From assembly GCA_027624035.1 (NCBI GenBank), contig JAQBUI010000003.1:1-64000 (forward strand): 64,000 nucleotides of DNA, written 5' to 3'. Below are positions 27,297 through 35,182 of this stretch, piece by piece. The DNA comes from Pseudomonadota bacterium (lineage in GTDB: Bacteria > Pseudomonadota > Gammaproteobacteria > Pseudomonadales > Azotimanducaceae). Made by a program: the position numbers and the translations under genes. The notes beneath the pieces were generated by a model. The model was not told the origin of the DNA and did no database searches. It saw only the letters and a program-made list of their open reading frames with translations. The stretch's first letter is position 1, and the number at the start of each line of letters is the position of its first letter.

Positions 27297-28442
27297 ATGG
27301 TGAAGCGCTGGGCCGTGGTCTTGCTGCTGTGTCCGCTGTCGGCCTGCATGGTTTTCGAGCCGTCAGGGCCACCCGGCGACGCGGACCCGGCGGTTTTCGA
27401 AACCCCGGAGGAACGGATTCAACCCGCCCGGGACCAATCCGCCGCAGTGGCAGTCAAAGAAGCCGCGGTTGACAGGGCGGTGGTTCAGGGCGTGAAAAAG
27501 ACTTCAGAGCCGGTAGCAGCGCCAGGGATGACGCCTGGGAAAGAGACTGGAAAAGCCCCTGATACTGTTGCCGAGTCGACCCTGGGCCCCGGCGTGCAGC
27601 AGCATTCCAGGTCAGGTCAACTGTTTGTTGGCGGCAAAGACCCCGCTGACCGTCTCTGTGAGGAGGTGGGGTCGAGGCTTGGCAGTGTTTCGATTCAGGA
27701 GTGTCGGCGCCAGGGTCTGCGACATTCTGCCTATACCATCCTGAATCGCTCGCTCGCCTATAAGGACTATCCGCCACTCGCGACGAGGCAGCCGCTAGGT
27801 CGTGTACTGTTGATTGGTGGCATCCACGGCGATGAGTTTTCATCGGTATCAGTGGTCTTCAAGTGGATGGAGATCCTGAACCGCCATCATTCCGGCATGT
27901 TCTACTGGCGCTTCATTCCAGCTTCAAATCCCGATGGCTTGTTAAAGTCGAAAGCCCAGCGGCAAAATCATAACGGTGTTGACCTGAATCGCAACTTTCC
28001 GAGCCGGGACTGGGAGACCGATGCTCACGCTCACTGGCTGGAAGTGGCGCACCAGAACCCGCGACGGGACCCGGGCCCTGCCCAGGCAAGCGAACCGGAA
28101 ACCCGCTGGCTGGTGGAGCAGATCGAGGCGTTCCAACCTGATGTCATCATCTCCGTGCACGCGCCGCATCACCTGGTGGACTATGACGGGCCGCCGGAAG
28201 CGCCGGACAAGCTGGGACGTCTTCGGCTGCACCGGCTGGGCGTCTACCCCGGGTCTCTTGGCAACTATGCCGGCATTGATCTGGACCTGCCGGTGGTCAC
28301 GGTCGAGCTGCAGTCCGCTGGCATCATGCCCACTGTCCAGGAAATCGACCAGATGTGGCGTGATCTCATTGGCTGGTTGCGACGCCAGTTGACAGAGGTC
28401 CCCAGAACCGCGGCCAGTGAGGAATCCCCACTGACCCCGTGA
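27297..28442 (+). CDS. lipoprotein M14-family zinc carboxypeptidase (murein amidase-like)
   Basis: A 381-residue protein. A lipobox LSAC after a short hydrophobic leader predicts an outer-membrane lipoprotein. A low-complexity, Pro/Ala/Lys-rich linker of about 90 residues follows. The peptidase domain has the zinc ligands in GGIHGDEFSS (His, Glu) and ISVHAPHH (His), the substrate motif NPDG plus GVDLNRNFP, and the general-base Glu in VTVELQSAG. Similar proteins (MpaA type) split gamma-D-Glu-diaminopimelate bonds of murein peptides. The ATG at 27297 directly follows the L,D-transpeptidase stop. Confidence 0.87.
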   Translation: MVKRWAVVLLLCPLSACMVFEPSGPPGDADPAVFETPEERIQPARDQSAAVAVKEAAVDRAVVQGVKKTSEPVAAPGMTPGKETGKAPDTVAESTLGPGVQQHSRSGQLFVGGKDPADRLCEEVGSRLGSVSIQECRRQGLRHSAYTILNRSLAYKDYPPLATRQPLGRVLLIGGIHGDEFSSVSVVFKWMEILNRHHSGMFYWRFIPASNPDGLLKSKAQRQNHNGVDLNRNFPSRDWETDAHAHWLEVAHQNPRRDPGPAQASEPETRWLVEQIEAFQPDVIISVHAPHHLVDYDGPPEAPDKLGRLRLHRLGVYPGSLGNYAGIDLDLPVVTVELQSAGIMPTVQEIDQMWRDLIGWLRRQLTEVPRTAASEESPLTP

Positions 28443-28505
28443 GGCAGTTTTACATCGTGCACAGGGTTGCCCATAATCCGGCATTCACTTTCCGGAGCCC
28501 GACCA

Positions 28506-30173
28506 ATGTCCCAGCATGATCTGATCATTCGTAACGGCATGGTTGCCGACGGCACGGGTGCTGAACCTGTCCCCGGCGATCTCGCAATCAACGGTGGTTT
28601 TATCTCTGCCATTGGCAAGGTGCAAGGCCGTGCCGCAGAGGAGATCGACGCGGCGGGGAACCTGGTCACCCCCGGTTTTGTAGACCTTCATACTCACCTT
28701 GACGCACAGATCGGCTGGGACCCCATGCTGACGCCCATCAGCTGGCACGGCGTAACAACCGCCTTGATGGGAAACTGCGGCGTCACGTTCGCCCCCTGCA
28801 AGCCGCAGGATCGTGAACTGCTTGCTGCCATGATGGAGACGGTAGAAGACATTCCCCGCAACGCCATTCTGTCCGGATTGCCCTGGTCCTGGGAGGACTA
28901 CGGCGGCTACCTGGATGCACTGGATCAGATCAACCCGGCGATCAATGTTGCTGGCCTCGTCGGCCATTGCGCGATCCGCTACTACGTCATGGGCGACCGC
29001 AGCGCCGATGATCAGCCGACTGCGCAGGAATTGTCACAGATCGCCCGAATCGCAGGGGATGCGGTTAAAGCTGGCGCCGTAGGATTCTCGACCAACCGAT
29101 TCCTGGGGCATTACATGCCCGACGGTCGTCATGTACCCGGTACCCACGCGACCCATGAGGAAGTCGCGGCGATCGCAACCGCAGTCGGTGGTGCCGGCGG
29201 CCTGATGCAGAATGTATTGAACATGGGCGGAGACTTCGACGGTGAGATGTCGCTGCTGCGCAAGGAGGCACAGGCATCAAAGAGCGGTCGCATTCTGTTC
29301 AGTGTCACTGCCGGAGCCAGGGATACTTCCGGGGCACGGGTCAAGAGTGCCCTCGAAGCGTTCAGCGATGAGGGCCTCGACATCAATGCCATTACCGTGC
29401 CAAGGGGCACTGGCGGCATCCTCGGGCTGCAATGTGGACTACCGTGGAGTGCCGAATCCTGGCGCAAACTCGCGGCAATGGAATTTGACGAGCGCCTCAA
29501 GGCCATTGGCGATGCCCCGTTCGTTGCCACGCTGGTGGCCGATGCGGCCGCCAATCCCGGTCGCTCGCCGGAAGATCTCTTCTGGATCGGCAATGGAGAT
29601 CAGCCGTCCTATACCGGGGGCCGGGAGATGTCACTGGCGGGGCTGGCCGAGGCGGCCGGTGAACATGCTGCGGAGACTTTCATTCGCATGGCCCGGCAGA
29701 GCAATGGTCGGACCCTGTTTACCCAGCGGATGTTCAACAAGAACCTGAAGGCGCTGGAAAACCTGTTTTCGAATGACCGCTGTCTGCCGAGCCTTGGTGA
29801 TGCGGGCGCCCATGTGAGCCAGGTCATGGATTCCGGCTGGGCCACGTTCTTCCTGAGCCACTGGACCCGGGACCGGGGTGTGTTTTCGGTAGGGCAGGCG
29901 GTCCACAAACTGACGGCGGCACCGGCCCGAATCATCGGCCTTAAAGACCGTGGCCTGCTCAAACCCGGAATGCGGGCGGACATCAATGTACTGGACCTGA
30001 ATCGCCTTGGCGAAAAGGTACCGGAAATCGTTCACGACTTTCCATTTGGCTCGCCGCGGTTTATTCAGCGGGGCCAGGGTTACCAGGCGACGATCTGTAA
30101 CGGCACGGTCATTCTTCGTGATGATGAACATACCGGGGCCCGTGCGGGTGAGGTCCTGCGCAACCGGGGCTGA
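28506..30173 (+). CDS. N-acyl-D-amino-acid deacylase-like amidohydrolase
   Basis: A 555-residue amidohydrolase-superfamily protein of D-aminoacylase type. It shows an N-terminal beta-sandwich start LIIRNGMVADGTG, the metal motif GFVDLHTHLDAQ, MGNCGVTFAP (the Cys typical of D-aminoacylases), a GHCAIR segment, LPSLGDAGAHV (late Asp) and a C-terminal LKPGMRADINVLD. These enzymes hydrolyse N-acyl-D-amino acids or related amides in the cytoplasm. ATG 28506 has GGAG upstream. It follows two cell-wall hydrolase genes and, with D-amino-acid chemistry, could recycle their products, which is inference. Confidence 0.88.
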   Translation: MSQHDLIIRNGMVADGTGAEPVPGDLAINGGFISAIGKVQGRAAEEIDAAGNLVTPGFVDLHTHLDAQIGWDPMLTPISWHGVTTALMGNCGVTFAPCKPQDRELLAAMMETVEDIPRNAILSGLPWSWEDYGGYLDALDQINPAINVAGLVGHCAIRYYVMGDRSADDQPTAQELSQIARIAGDAVKAGAVGFSTNRFLGHYMPDGRHVPGTHATHEEVAAIATAVGGAGGLMQNVLNMGGDFDGEMSLLRKEAQASKSGRILFSVTAGARDTSGARVKSALEAFSDEGLDINAITVPRGTGGILGLQCGLPWSAESWRKLAAMEFDERLKAIGDAPFVATLVADAAANPGRSPEDLFWIGNGDQPSYTGGREMSLAGLAEAAGEHAAETFIRMARQSNGRTLFTQRMFNKNLKALENLFSNDRCLPSLGDAGAHVSQVMDSGWATFFLSHWTRDRGVFSVGQAVHKLTAAPARIIGLKDRGLLKPGMRADINVLDLNRLGEKVPEIVHDFPFGSPRFIQRGQGYQATICNGTVILRDDEHTGARAGEVLRNRG

Positions 30174-30177
30174 CGCT

Positions 30178-30657
30178 TTATCGGGGCTGAATTCCGGCCC
30201 GGAGCTGATGGATCACCGTTTCCTGGACTACATCCAGTGGTTGATTGGCATCAATTGTGATGGCGTCCGTTGGAGGTTCCAGTGAATCGAACTGGCTGTG
30301 GATCAGTGAAGCCGGCATGAAGTGATCTTTCCTGGTCGCCAGCCTGGCTCTTGCTGTTTCCGGTGATATCTTCAGGTAGACATATAGATCGCCGCCGAGT
30401 CGTGTGCGGTATTTCTCCTTGAGCGCGGAACAGGCGAGTACAACGGGGCGGGTAGTCGTCTCCATCAGATCATGCAGCCTGGCCAGCCACGCGGCCCGGT
30501 CGGCATCGGTCAGGGGAACGCCGCGCCGCATCTTGTCGATGTTAGCCGGCGGGTGATAGTCATCGCCGTCGTGGAACTCGCTGCCCAGTGCATCAGCCAG
30601 GAAGTGTCCGATGGTCGTCTTGCCGGACCCCGCGACACCCATCACGATGATGTTCAT
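30178..30657 (-). CDS. gntK: gluconokinase
   Basis: A 159-residue kinase of normal GntK length. Walker A is GVAGSGKTT at the N-terminus, then FHDGDDYHPPANIDKMRRGVPL, a GntK signature, and VVLACSALKEKYR and ARKDHFMPASLI-like text (here ATRKDHFMPASL). It phosphorylates D-gluconate to 6-phosphogluconate in the cytoplasm. The ATG (30657) overlaps the gnd stop as ATGA, implying translational coupling with gnd, the next enzyme in gluconate use. Confidence 0.96.
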   Translation of the reverse strand: MNIIVMGVAGSGKTTIGHFLADALGSEFHDGDDYHPPANIDKMRRGVPLTDADRAAWLARLHDLMETTTRPVVLACSALKEKYRTRLGGDLYVYLKISPETARARLATRKDHFMPASLIHSQFDSLEPPTDAITIDANQPLDVVQETVIHQLRAGIQPR

Positions 30658-32069
30658 TGCGGCAGCCACTCGGCATGCCTTGGCGGGCCATCAGGATCCT
30701 GGATATGTCGGAAGGTATGGGCGCCAAAGGCGTCCCTTTGTGCCTGGGTCAGGTTCTGGGGAAGTCTCTGGCTGCTGATGCCGTCGAGCCAGCAGAGGCT
30801 GGCCGCGAGGGCAGGAACCGGAGTCCCGGAGGTCACCGCGCCGGCGATGACTTTGCGCATTGCAGGGATGCCCTGCTGCAGAGTTTCCCGGAACCCATCG
30901 AACAGGATCGGGCTGGCGAGCCGGGGTGATGTGGCGCAGGCTTCGATCAGTTGATCCAGCAGGGCTGCCCGGATGATGCAGCCACCGGTCCAGACCCGTA
31001 AGACGCTCGCCGGGTCAATATCCCATTGATAGTGCTCACTTCCCGCTGCCAGCAGGGACATGCCCTGGGCATAGGCACAGAGCCTCGCCACGAGCAGGGC
31101 CGACAGGAGGTTTGTCTCATCGATAGCTGATGTGGACTGTAGAGGGCCGCTGATTCCACTGGCTTCGGCCCTGAGGGACTGCAGCGCCGAAACGGACCTG
31201 GCCTCTACTGCGGCCGTAATCGTGGGGATGGGCACTCCCAGATTCAGGGCTTGCTGGACTGTCCATCGGCCTGTGCCTTTCTGTTCTGCGACGTCCAGTA
31301 CCTGGTCCACCAGGGGGCGACCATCGGCATCAGGATGTCGAAGGACCGCAATGGTGATGTCGATCAGGAAGGACTGCAGCGGGCCTGACTGCCAGCGTTC
31401 AAAGAGTTCGCCGATTTCCGGGGCAGACCATCCGCTGCGCCGGCAGATATCGTAAACCTCTGCGATCAGTTGCATGTCGCCGTACTCGATGCCGTTGTGG
31501 ATCATCTTGACGAAGTGGCCTGCACCATCGGGTCCCATTCGATCAGCGCAAGGGCCCCACGGAGACCGGGCGGCAATGCTGGTTAACGCTGGCTGCAGGG
31601 CCTGCCAGGCCGCCTCGCTTGACCCCGCCATCAGGCTGGGGCCGTGGCGAGCCCCGGATGCACCGCCAGAGACGCCGAGACCCACGAACTCAAGCCCGAC
31701 TTTGCCAAGCCTCTGGCTGCGCTCACGGGTGGCCTCAAACTGTGAGTTACCGCCGTCGATCACAATATCGCCCGGGGACAGAAGCTCTGCGAGCTGGTCC
31801 AGCATCTGATCCACCGCCGCACCGGCTCGAATCATGAGCAGGACGCGCCGTGGCCGCTTGAGCGTTGCGATGAGTTCCTCGATCGTTGGTGCACAGTACA
31901 GTCCCTGGCCCTGGTAGGCATTCTCAAGACCGGTAGTGAGTTCCGGTTCGAGGTTCCACGCGGACACGCACTGCCCGTGGTCGAGAAAGTTCAGGGCAAG
32001 GTTACGACCCATGGTGGCAAGACCGACGATACCGATGTCGGAAACAGCATTCGGGGCGGAAGGTTTCAT
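30654..32069 (-). CDS. gnd: 6-phosphogluconate dehydrogenase (decarboxylating)
   Basis: A 471-residue enzyme. It shows the coenzyme motif GIVGLATMGRNLALN, DGGNSQFEATRER, GLGVSGGASGARHGPS, and the catalytic Lys/His region GAGHFVKMIHNGIEYGDMQ, plus the all-helical C-terminal domain ending in RDAFGAHTFRHIQD. It converts 6-phosphogluconate and NADP+ to ribulose 5-phosphate, CO2 and NADPH. The length fits the long homodimeric form. ATG 32069 is chosen; no clear ribosome site precedes it. Its stop overlaps gntK. Confidence 0.96.
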   Translation of the reverse strand: MKPSAPNAVSDIGIVGLATMGRNLALNFLDHGQCVSAWNLEPELTTGLENAYQGQGLYCAPTIEELIATLKRPRRVLLMIRAGAAVDQMLDQLAELLSPGDIVIDGGNSQFEATRERSQRLGKVGLEFVGLGVSGGASGARHGPSLMAGSSEAAWQALQPALTSIAARSPWGPCADRMGPDGAGHFVKMIHNGIEYGDMQLIAEVYDICRRSGWSAPEIGELFERWQSGPLQSFLIDITIAVLRHPDADGRPLVDQVLDVAEQKGTGRWTVQQALNLGVPIPTITAAVEARSVSALQSLRAEASGISGPLQSTSAIDETNLLSALLVARLCAYAQGMSLLAAGSEHYQWDIDPASVLRVWTGGCIIRAALLDQLIEACATSPRLASPILFDGFRETLQQGIPAMRKVIAGAVTSGTPVPALAASLCWLDGISSQRLPQNLTQAQRDAFGAHTFRHIQDPDGPPRHAEWLPQ

Positions 32070-32276
32070 CAGATGTTGTGGACGGCGTGCATCGCGTGGG
32101 ACAGTCAATCGTCGGTGCCGGGTATTGGGTTTGACATGGCGGGCCTGGCTCGGGGGATTTCACCGCATGATAGGCGCAGCGATCAGGTCACTGCAACGGC
32201 TCATGCACAGGCAGGACAAGCCTCCTCCGCTTTCGTACAATGAAAACCGAGATCACTTGCAGCAAGGAAACGGAAT

Positions 32277-33287
32277 ATGAAGGTCGATGGCGGAATTGGT
32301 TCGGACTTGAACAAGGTACCAGCGCAGGCAAAGGCGTTGGAGGCGGCTGGCATGAGCGGCATCATGACCGCAGAAACAGCTCATGATCCGTTTTTTCCGC
32401 TGCTGGTGGCGGCCCAGAATACCGGGCGGGTGGAGTTGATGACCTCAATTGCGGTTGCCTTTGCCAGAACCCCAATGGTCCTTGCCAACGTTGGGCACGA
32501 CCTGAACCAGTACTCCAGGGGCCGATTCGTATTGGGGCTGGGGTCCCAGATCAAGCCCCACATCACCAAGCGATTTTCGATGCCCTGGTCCAGCCCGGCC
32601 GCCAGGATGCGCGAGTTCATTCTGGCGCTTCGTGCCATCTGGGCCACCTGGCATGACAAGGAACCACTGGCGTTCACCGGCAAGTTCTACACCCACACGC
32701 TGATGACGCCGTTTTTTACACCGACAGACAATGAGTACGGCGCACCGAAGGTCTTTCTCGCCGCGGTAGGCCCGAAGATGACTGAAGTGGCCGGTGAGGT
32801 GGCGGACGGGATCATCGTGCACGCGTTCACCACAGAGCGTTACCTGCGGGAGACGACGCTGCCGGCGCTGGAGCGTGGCTGGGCCAAAGCCGGCAGGAAG
32901 CGTGAGGATTTCGAGATCATGTATCCAGGATTTGTCGTGACCGGGCCGACTGAAGAGGCCATGGCCCAGGCAGCCACGGCGACCAGGCGGCAGATCGCCT
33001 TTTATGGTTCTACCCCGGCCTACAAGCCGGTGCTGGACTCCGTGGGTGCGGGGGACCTGCAGGACGAGCTGAACAAGATGTCCAAACAGGGCCGATGGGA
33101 GGAAATGGGCACGCTGATCACCGACGACATCCTGCGGGCCTTTGCCGTGGTCGCCGAGCCTGATGCCCTGGCCGATGGCATCCTCTCCCGTTACGGCGAC
33201 ATCGTGGACCGCACCAGCGCGGCCTATGGTGGCATCCCTGCTGAGCAGCAGGCTTCCATTATTGAGAAACTGACAGCCAAAAACTGA
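32277..33287 (+). CDS. LLM-class flavin-dependent oxidoreductase (TIGR03617-like)
   Basis: A 336-residue luciferase-like TIM-barrel protein. Visible features are GIMTAETAHDPFFPL, LMTSIAVAFARTPMVLA, RFVLGLGSQIKPH and AAVGPKMTEVAGEVADGIIVHAF, typical of the LLM subgroup annotated as F420-dependent. Whether the cofactor is FMN or F420 cannot be read from the sequence, and most gammaproteobacteria lack F420. AAGGAA lies upstream of ATG 32277. It is divergent from gnd. Confidence 0.87.
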   Translation: MKVDGGIGSDLNKVPAQAKALEAAGMSGIMTAETAHDPFFPLLVAAQNTGRVELMTSIAVAFARTPMVLANVGHDLNQYSRGRFVLGLGSQIKPHITKRFSMPWSSPAARMREFILALRAIWATWHDKEPLAFTGKFYTHTLMTPFFTPTDNEYGAPKVFLAAVGPKMTEVAGEVADGIIVHAFTTERYLRETTLPALERGWAKAGRKREDFEIMYPGFVVTGPTEEAMAQAATATRRQIAFYGSTPAYKPVLDSVGAGDLQDELNKMSKQGRWEEMGTLITDDILRAFAVVAEPDALADGILSRYGDIVDRTSAAYGGIPAEQQASIIEKLTAKN

Positions 33288-33365
33288 CACAGAGACGAAC
33301 AAAGGCAAGTGGGAGACAACCGCGCAATCTGGCCCAATGGTCAGCGACGATTCCGGACAAAAAAA

Positions 33366-33395
33366 TGGTTGGGGAGGTATTGACCACCCCAACCA
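33366..33395. terminator. hairpin after the LLM gene, possible bidirectional terminator
   Basis: TGGTTGGGG (33366-33374) pairs with CCCCAACCA (33387-33395), and an inner GGT/ACC adds three pairs. On the plus strand it is preceded by seven A residues but not followed by T, so it would be a canonical terminator only for minus-strand transcription. It sits 79 bases beyond the LLM stop in a 230-base gap that holds nothing else I recognise. Confidence 0.5.
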
Positions 33396-33517
33396 ACTCC
33401 CCCCGGATATTTGCAGCAACTTCGATCAATGTGCTCGGGATATGAGTTCCTGCCCATGTTGTAGAGGTTCAAGGGCTATAAAACTATTTATGGAGGCGCC
33501 ACACAGGGAGACCCAGG

Positions 33518-33895
33518 ATGCCAAAACTGATATCCGTTGATGTTGCCGAATGCTCTCTCGATATCCACCGCAATCTGTCGATTGAGCCTCGTCAACGCAA
33601 GCCGGGGCCACCCGAGAGAATCGATGGGATGACCGTCGGCATCTTCACCTTGACCGAGGATGCTCCGCACAATGGAGAGATGCATCCCGATGGTGACGAG
33701 ATGCTGCACGTGATCTCAGGCAAGGTCCGGGTATCTTGTGATTCCTCTCCGGGCGAGGATCTTATCCTCGGCCCCGGCGACACCTGTATCGTCCCGAAAG
33801 GCGAATGGCACAAGGTCTCCGTGATTGAAGCGTCACGCTTCATCCACATTACGCCCGGCCCAAACGGAGAGCATCGACCAGTCGACCGGGAGTGA
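33518..33895 (+). CDS. small cupin-domain protein
   Basis: A 125-residue single-domain cupin. The first cupin motif appears as EMHPDGDEMLHVISGKVRV (metal ligands His, Glu, His) and the second as GPGDTCIVPKGEWHKV (His). Such small cupins are often metal-dependent dioxygenases, isomerases or sugar-binding sensors; no function can be assigned here. AGGGAG precedes ATG 33518. A 2OG oxygenase gene begins 109 bases later in the same direction. Confidence 0.85.
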   Translation: MPKLISVDVAECSLDIHRNLSIEPRQRKPGPPERIDGMTVGIFTLTEDAPHNGEMHPDGDEMLHVISGKVRVSCDSSPGEDLILGPGDTCIVPKGEWHKVSVIEASRFIHITPGPNGEHRPVDRE

Positions 33896-34004
33896 AGCGC
33901 GACCGTCAGGCACGCCGAGAAGCATTTTTCAGTGCAGAGCGAGATTGCACAGATCCAACACCGGTGTTTCACTGGTCTTTTTAACGGCCCTGTCAGGCAC
34001 CCTT

Positions 34005-34565
34005 ATGGACTTCATTGTGCATTCTGATGACGCCTTTTCGCTTGGTGGGTTTCTGTCGCCTGCGGAGTGTGATGAACATATCAGGAGAAGTGAGCGTCTG
34101 GGATACGAGGTATCCCGGATTGATACAGGGCGCGGCATGGCGCTTGATCGCGATATTCGCAATAACGAACGAGTCCTGCTGGACGATTCGGCCCTGGCCG
34201 GGTCGCTGTGGGCCCGGTCAAGGCATTACTTTCCGAATCGTCCAGGTCAATGGAAACCGTCAGGACTGAACGAACGGTTCAGGTACTACAAGTACGAGCG
34301 TGGCAGCAGCTTCAGGTGGCATCGGGATGGCTCATTTGAAAAAAGCAGAAACGAGCGGAGCCAGCTCACCTTCATGATCTACCTGAACGATGACTTTACC
34401 GGTGGCGAGACCGATTTCGGTGATTTTTCCGTTGTGCCATCGAGGGGCGATGCACTCTGCTTTCTTCACTCCCTTACCCATGAGGGGCAAGAGGTCTCCC
34501 GCGGGATAAAATATGTACTTCGTACTGACGTCATGTATCGACGCCAATCTCGATGGCCATCATGA
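34005..34565 (+). CDS. 2OG-Fe(II) oxygenase (prolyl 4-hydroxylase-like)
   Basis: A 186-residue dioxygenase. Iron ligands appear as RWHRDGSF (H-x-D) and SLTHEGQEV (distal His). The 2OG-binding basic residue is likely in KYVLRTDVMY. FMIYLNDDFTGGETDF is the typical P4Hc beta-strand. It probably hydroxylates a peptide or small molecule. I choose ATG 34005, where the conserved fold begins; the frame is open further upstream but overlaps the cupin gene. Its 3' end overlaps by 6 bases the end of the selenoprotein gene on the other strand. Confidence 0.85.
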   Translation: MDFIVHSDDAFSLGGFLSPAECDEHIRRSERLGYEVSRIDTGRGMALDRDIRNNERVLLDDSALAGSLWARSRHYFPNRPGQWKPSGLNERFRYYKYERGSSFRWHRDGSFEKSRNERSQLTFMIYLNDDFTGGETDFGDFSVVPSRGDALCFLHSLTHEGQEVSRGIKYVLRTDVMYRRQSRWPS

Positions 34566-35036
34566 CCGGTTTCGGGATGTCAGCATCTTCATCAACGTCA
34601 GCGTTTCGCCGGGGTCCATTCGGCCCAAAGGGGAGTTGCTGTATGTGGACATCATGACCTTGCCGGTGCGCGACAGGACAAACTCACTGGGCTGAATGAA
34701 GTTGCGGTTGTCGTCCCACCAGGAGCCGAGATGATCGGCCTGGTCCCGGGTGACTCCGTAGCAGACCGGGAATCCCAATGGTTCAGCGACCTTGCGGGTA
34801 TCCTCTTCGCTGTCTACGCTGGCCGCAACGATGCGGATCCCTATGGCGTCGAACGCGGCACGGCGTTCCTCATATCCGGCCAGAAGCCGGATGCAATAGG
34901 GTCACCAATAGCCTCGATAGTAAAGGACGATGCTCATCGCCTCGCCCAGATCATCGGGTAATGTCAGGGTGCCACCACCGGTGACGTTGAGCGTCATCCG
35001 GGGAAAAGCGTCACCACCTGCAAGCTTCTCTGCCAT
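34560..35036 (-). CDS. probable selenocysteine-containing peroxiredoxin-like (AhpC/TSA) protein, UxxC
   Basis: Read normally this is two short frames, but they are in the same frame and joined by a single TGA at 34904-34902. Upstream is MAEKLAGGDAFPRMTLNV up to VLYYRGYW; downstream is PYCIRLLAGYEERRAAF, IRIVAASVDSEEDTRK, LGFPVCYGVTRDQAD, and FIQPSEFVLSRTGKV. Relatives in the AhpC/TSA redoxin family carry YRG-x-WCPFC at this place, so TGA falls exactly on the first Cys of the CxxC active site (residue 45), with Cys 48 retained. The protein would be 158 residues. A hairpin follows the TGA. The alternative is a nonsense mutation or sequencing error. The start is ATG 35036, with a weak ribosome site. 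It would act as a thiol/selenol peroxidase or oxidoreductase in the cytoplasm. Confidence 0.8.
34874..34892 (-). promoter_or_regulatory. SECIS-like hairpin just after the in-frame TGA
   Basis: On the coding strand AUCCGGC, loop UUCUG and GCCGGAU form a perfect 7-bp stem that begins nine bases after the TGA. Bacterial SECIS elements are hairpins inside the coding region immediately 3' of the UGA, with an apical loop some 16-37 bases away, often containing a G near the start of the loop. Position and stability fit; the loop sequence fits only partly, since its G is at the end. Confidence 0.5.
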
Positions 35037-35182
35037 GATCGGAACCCCGTGCACTGGTTTGGCACACCATACAGGATGCGGACTGGAACTCAAAATTACC
35101 CATCATCCTGTCTTATGTTGCTGGGCATGGGAGGTCCCTCTGGTTTATTGTAGTGCCCTTCCCAATTCTCAGGTTGCAAGGC

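Noticed and set aside
33366-33395. Ordinary terminator for the LLM gene at 32277-33287
   Set aside because: There is no T-run on the plus strand after the stem; the A-tract precedes it, so only minus-strand termination would be canonical.
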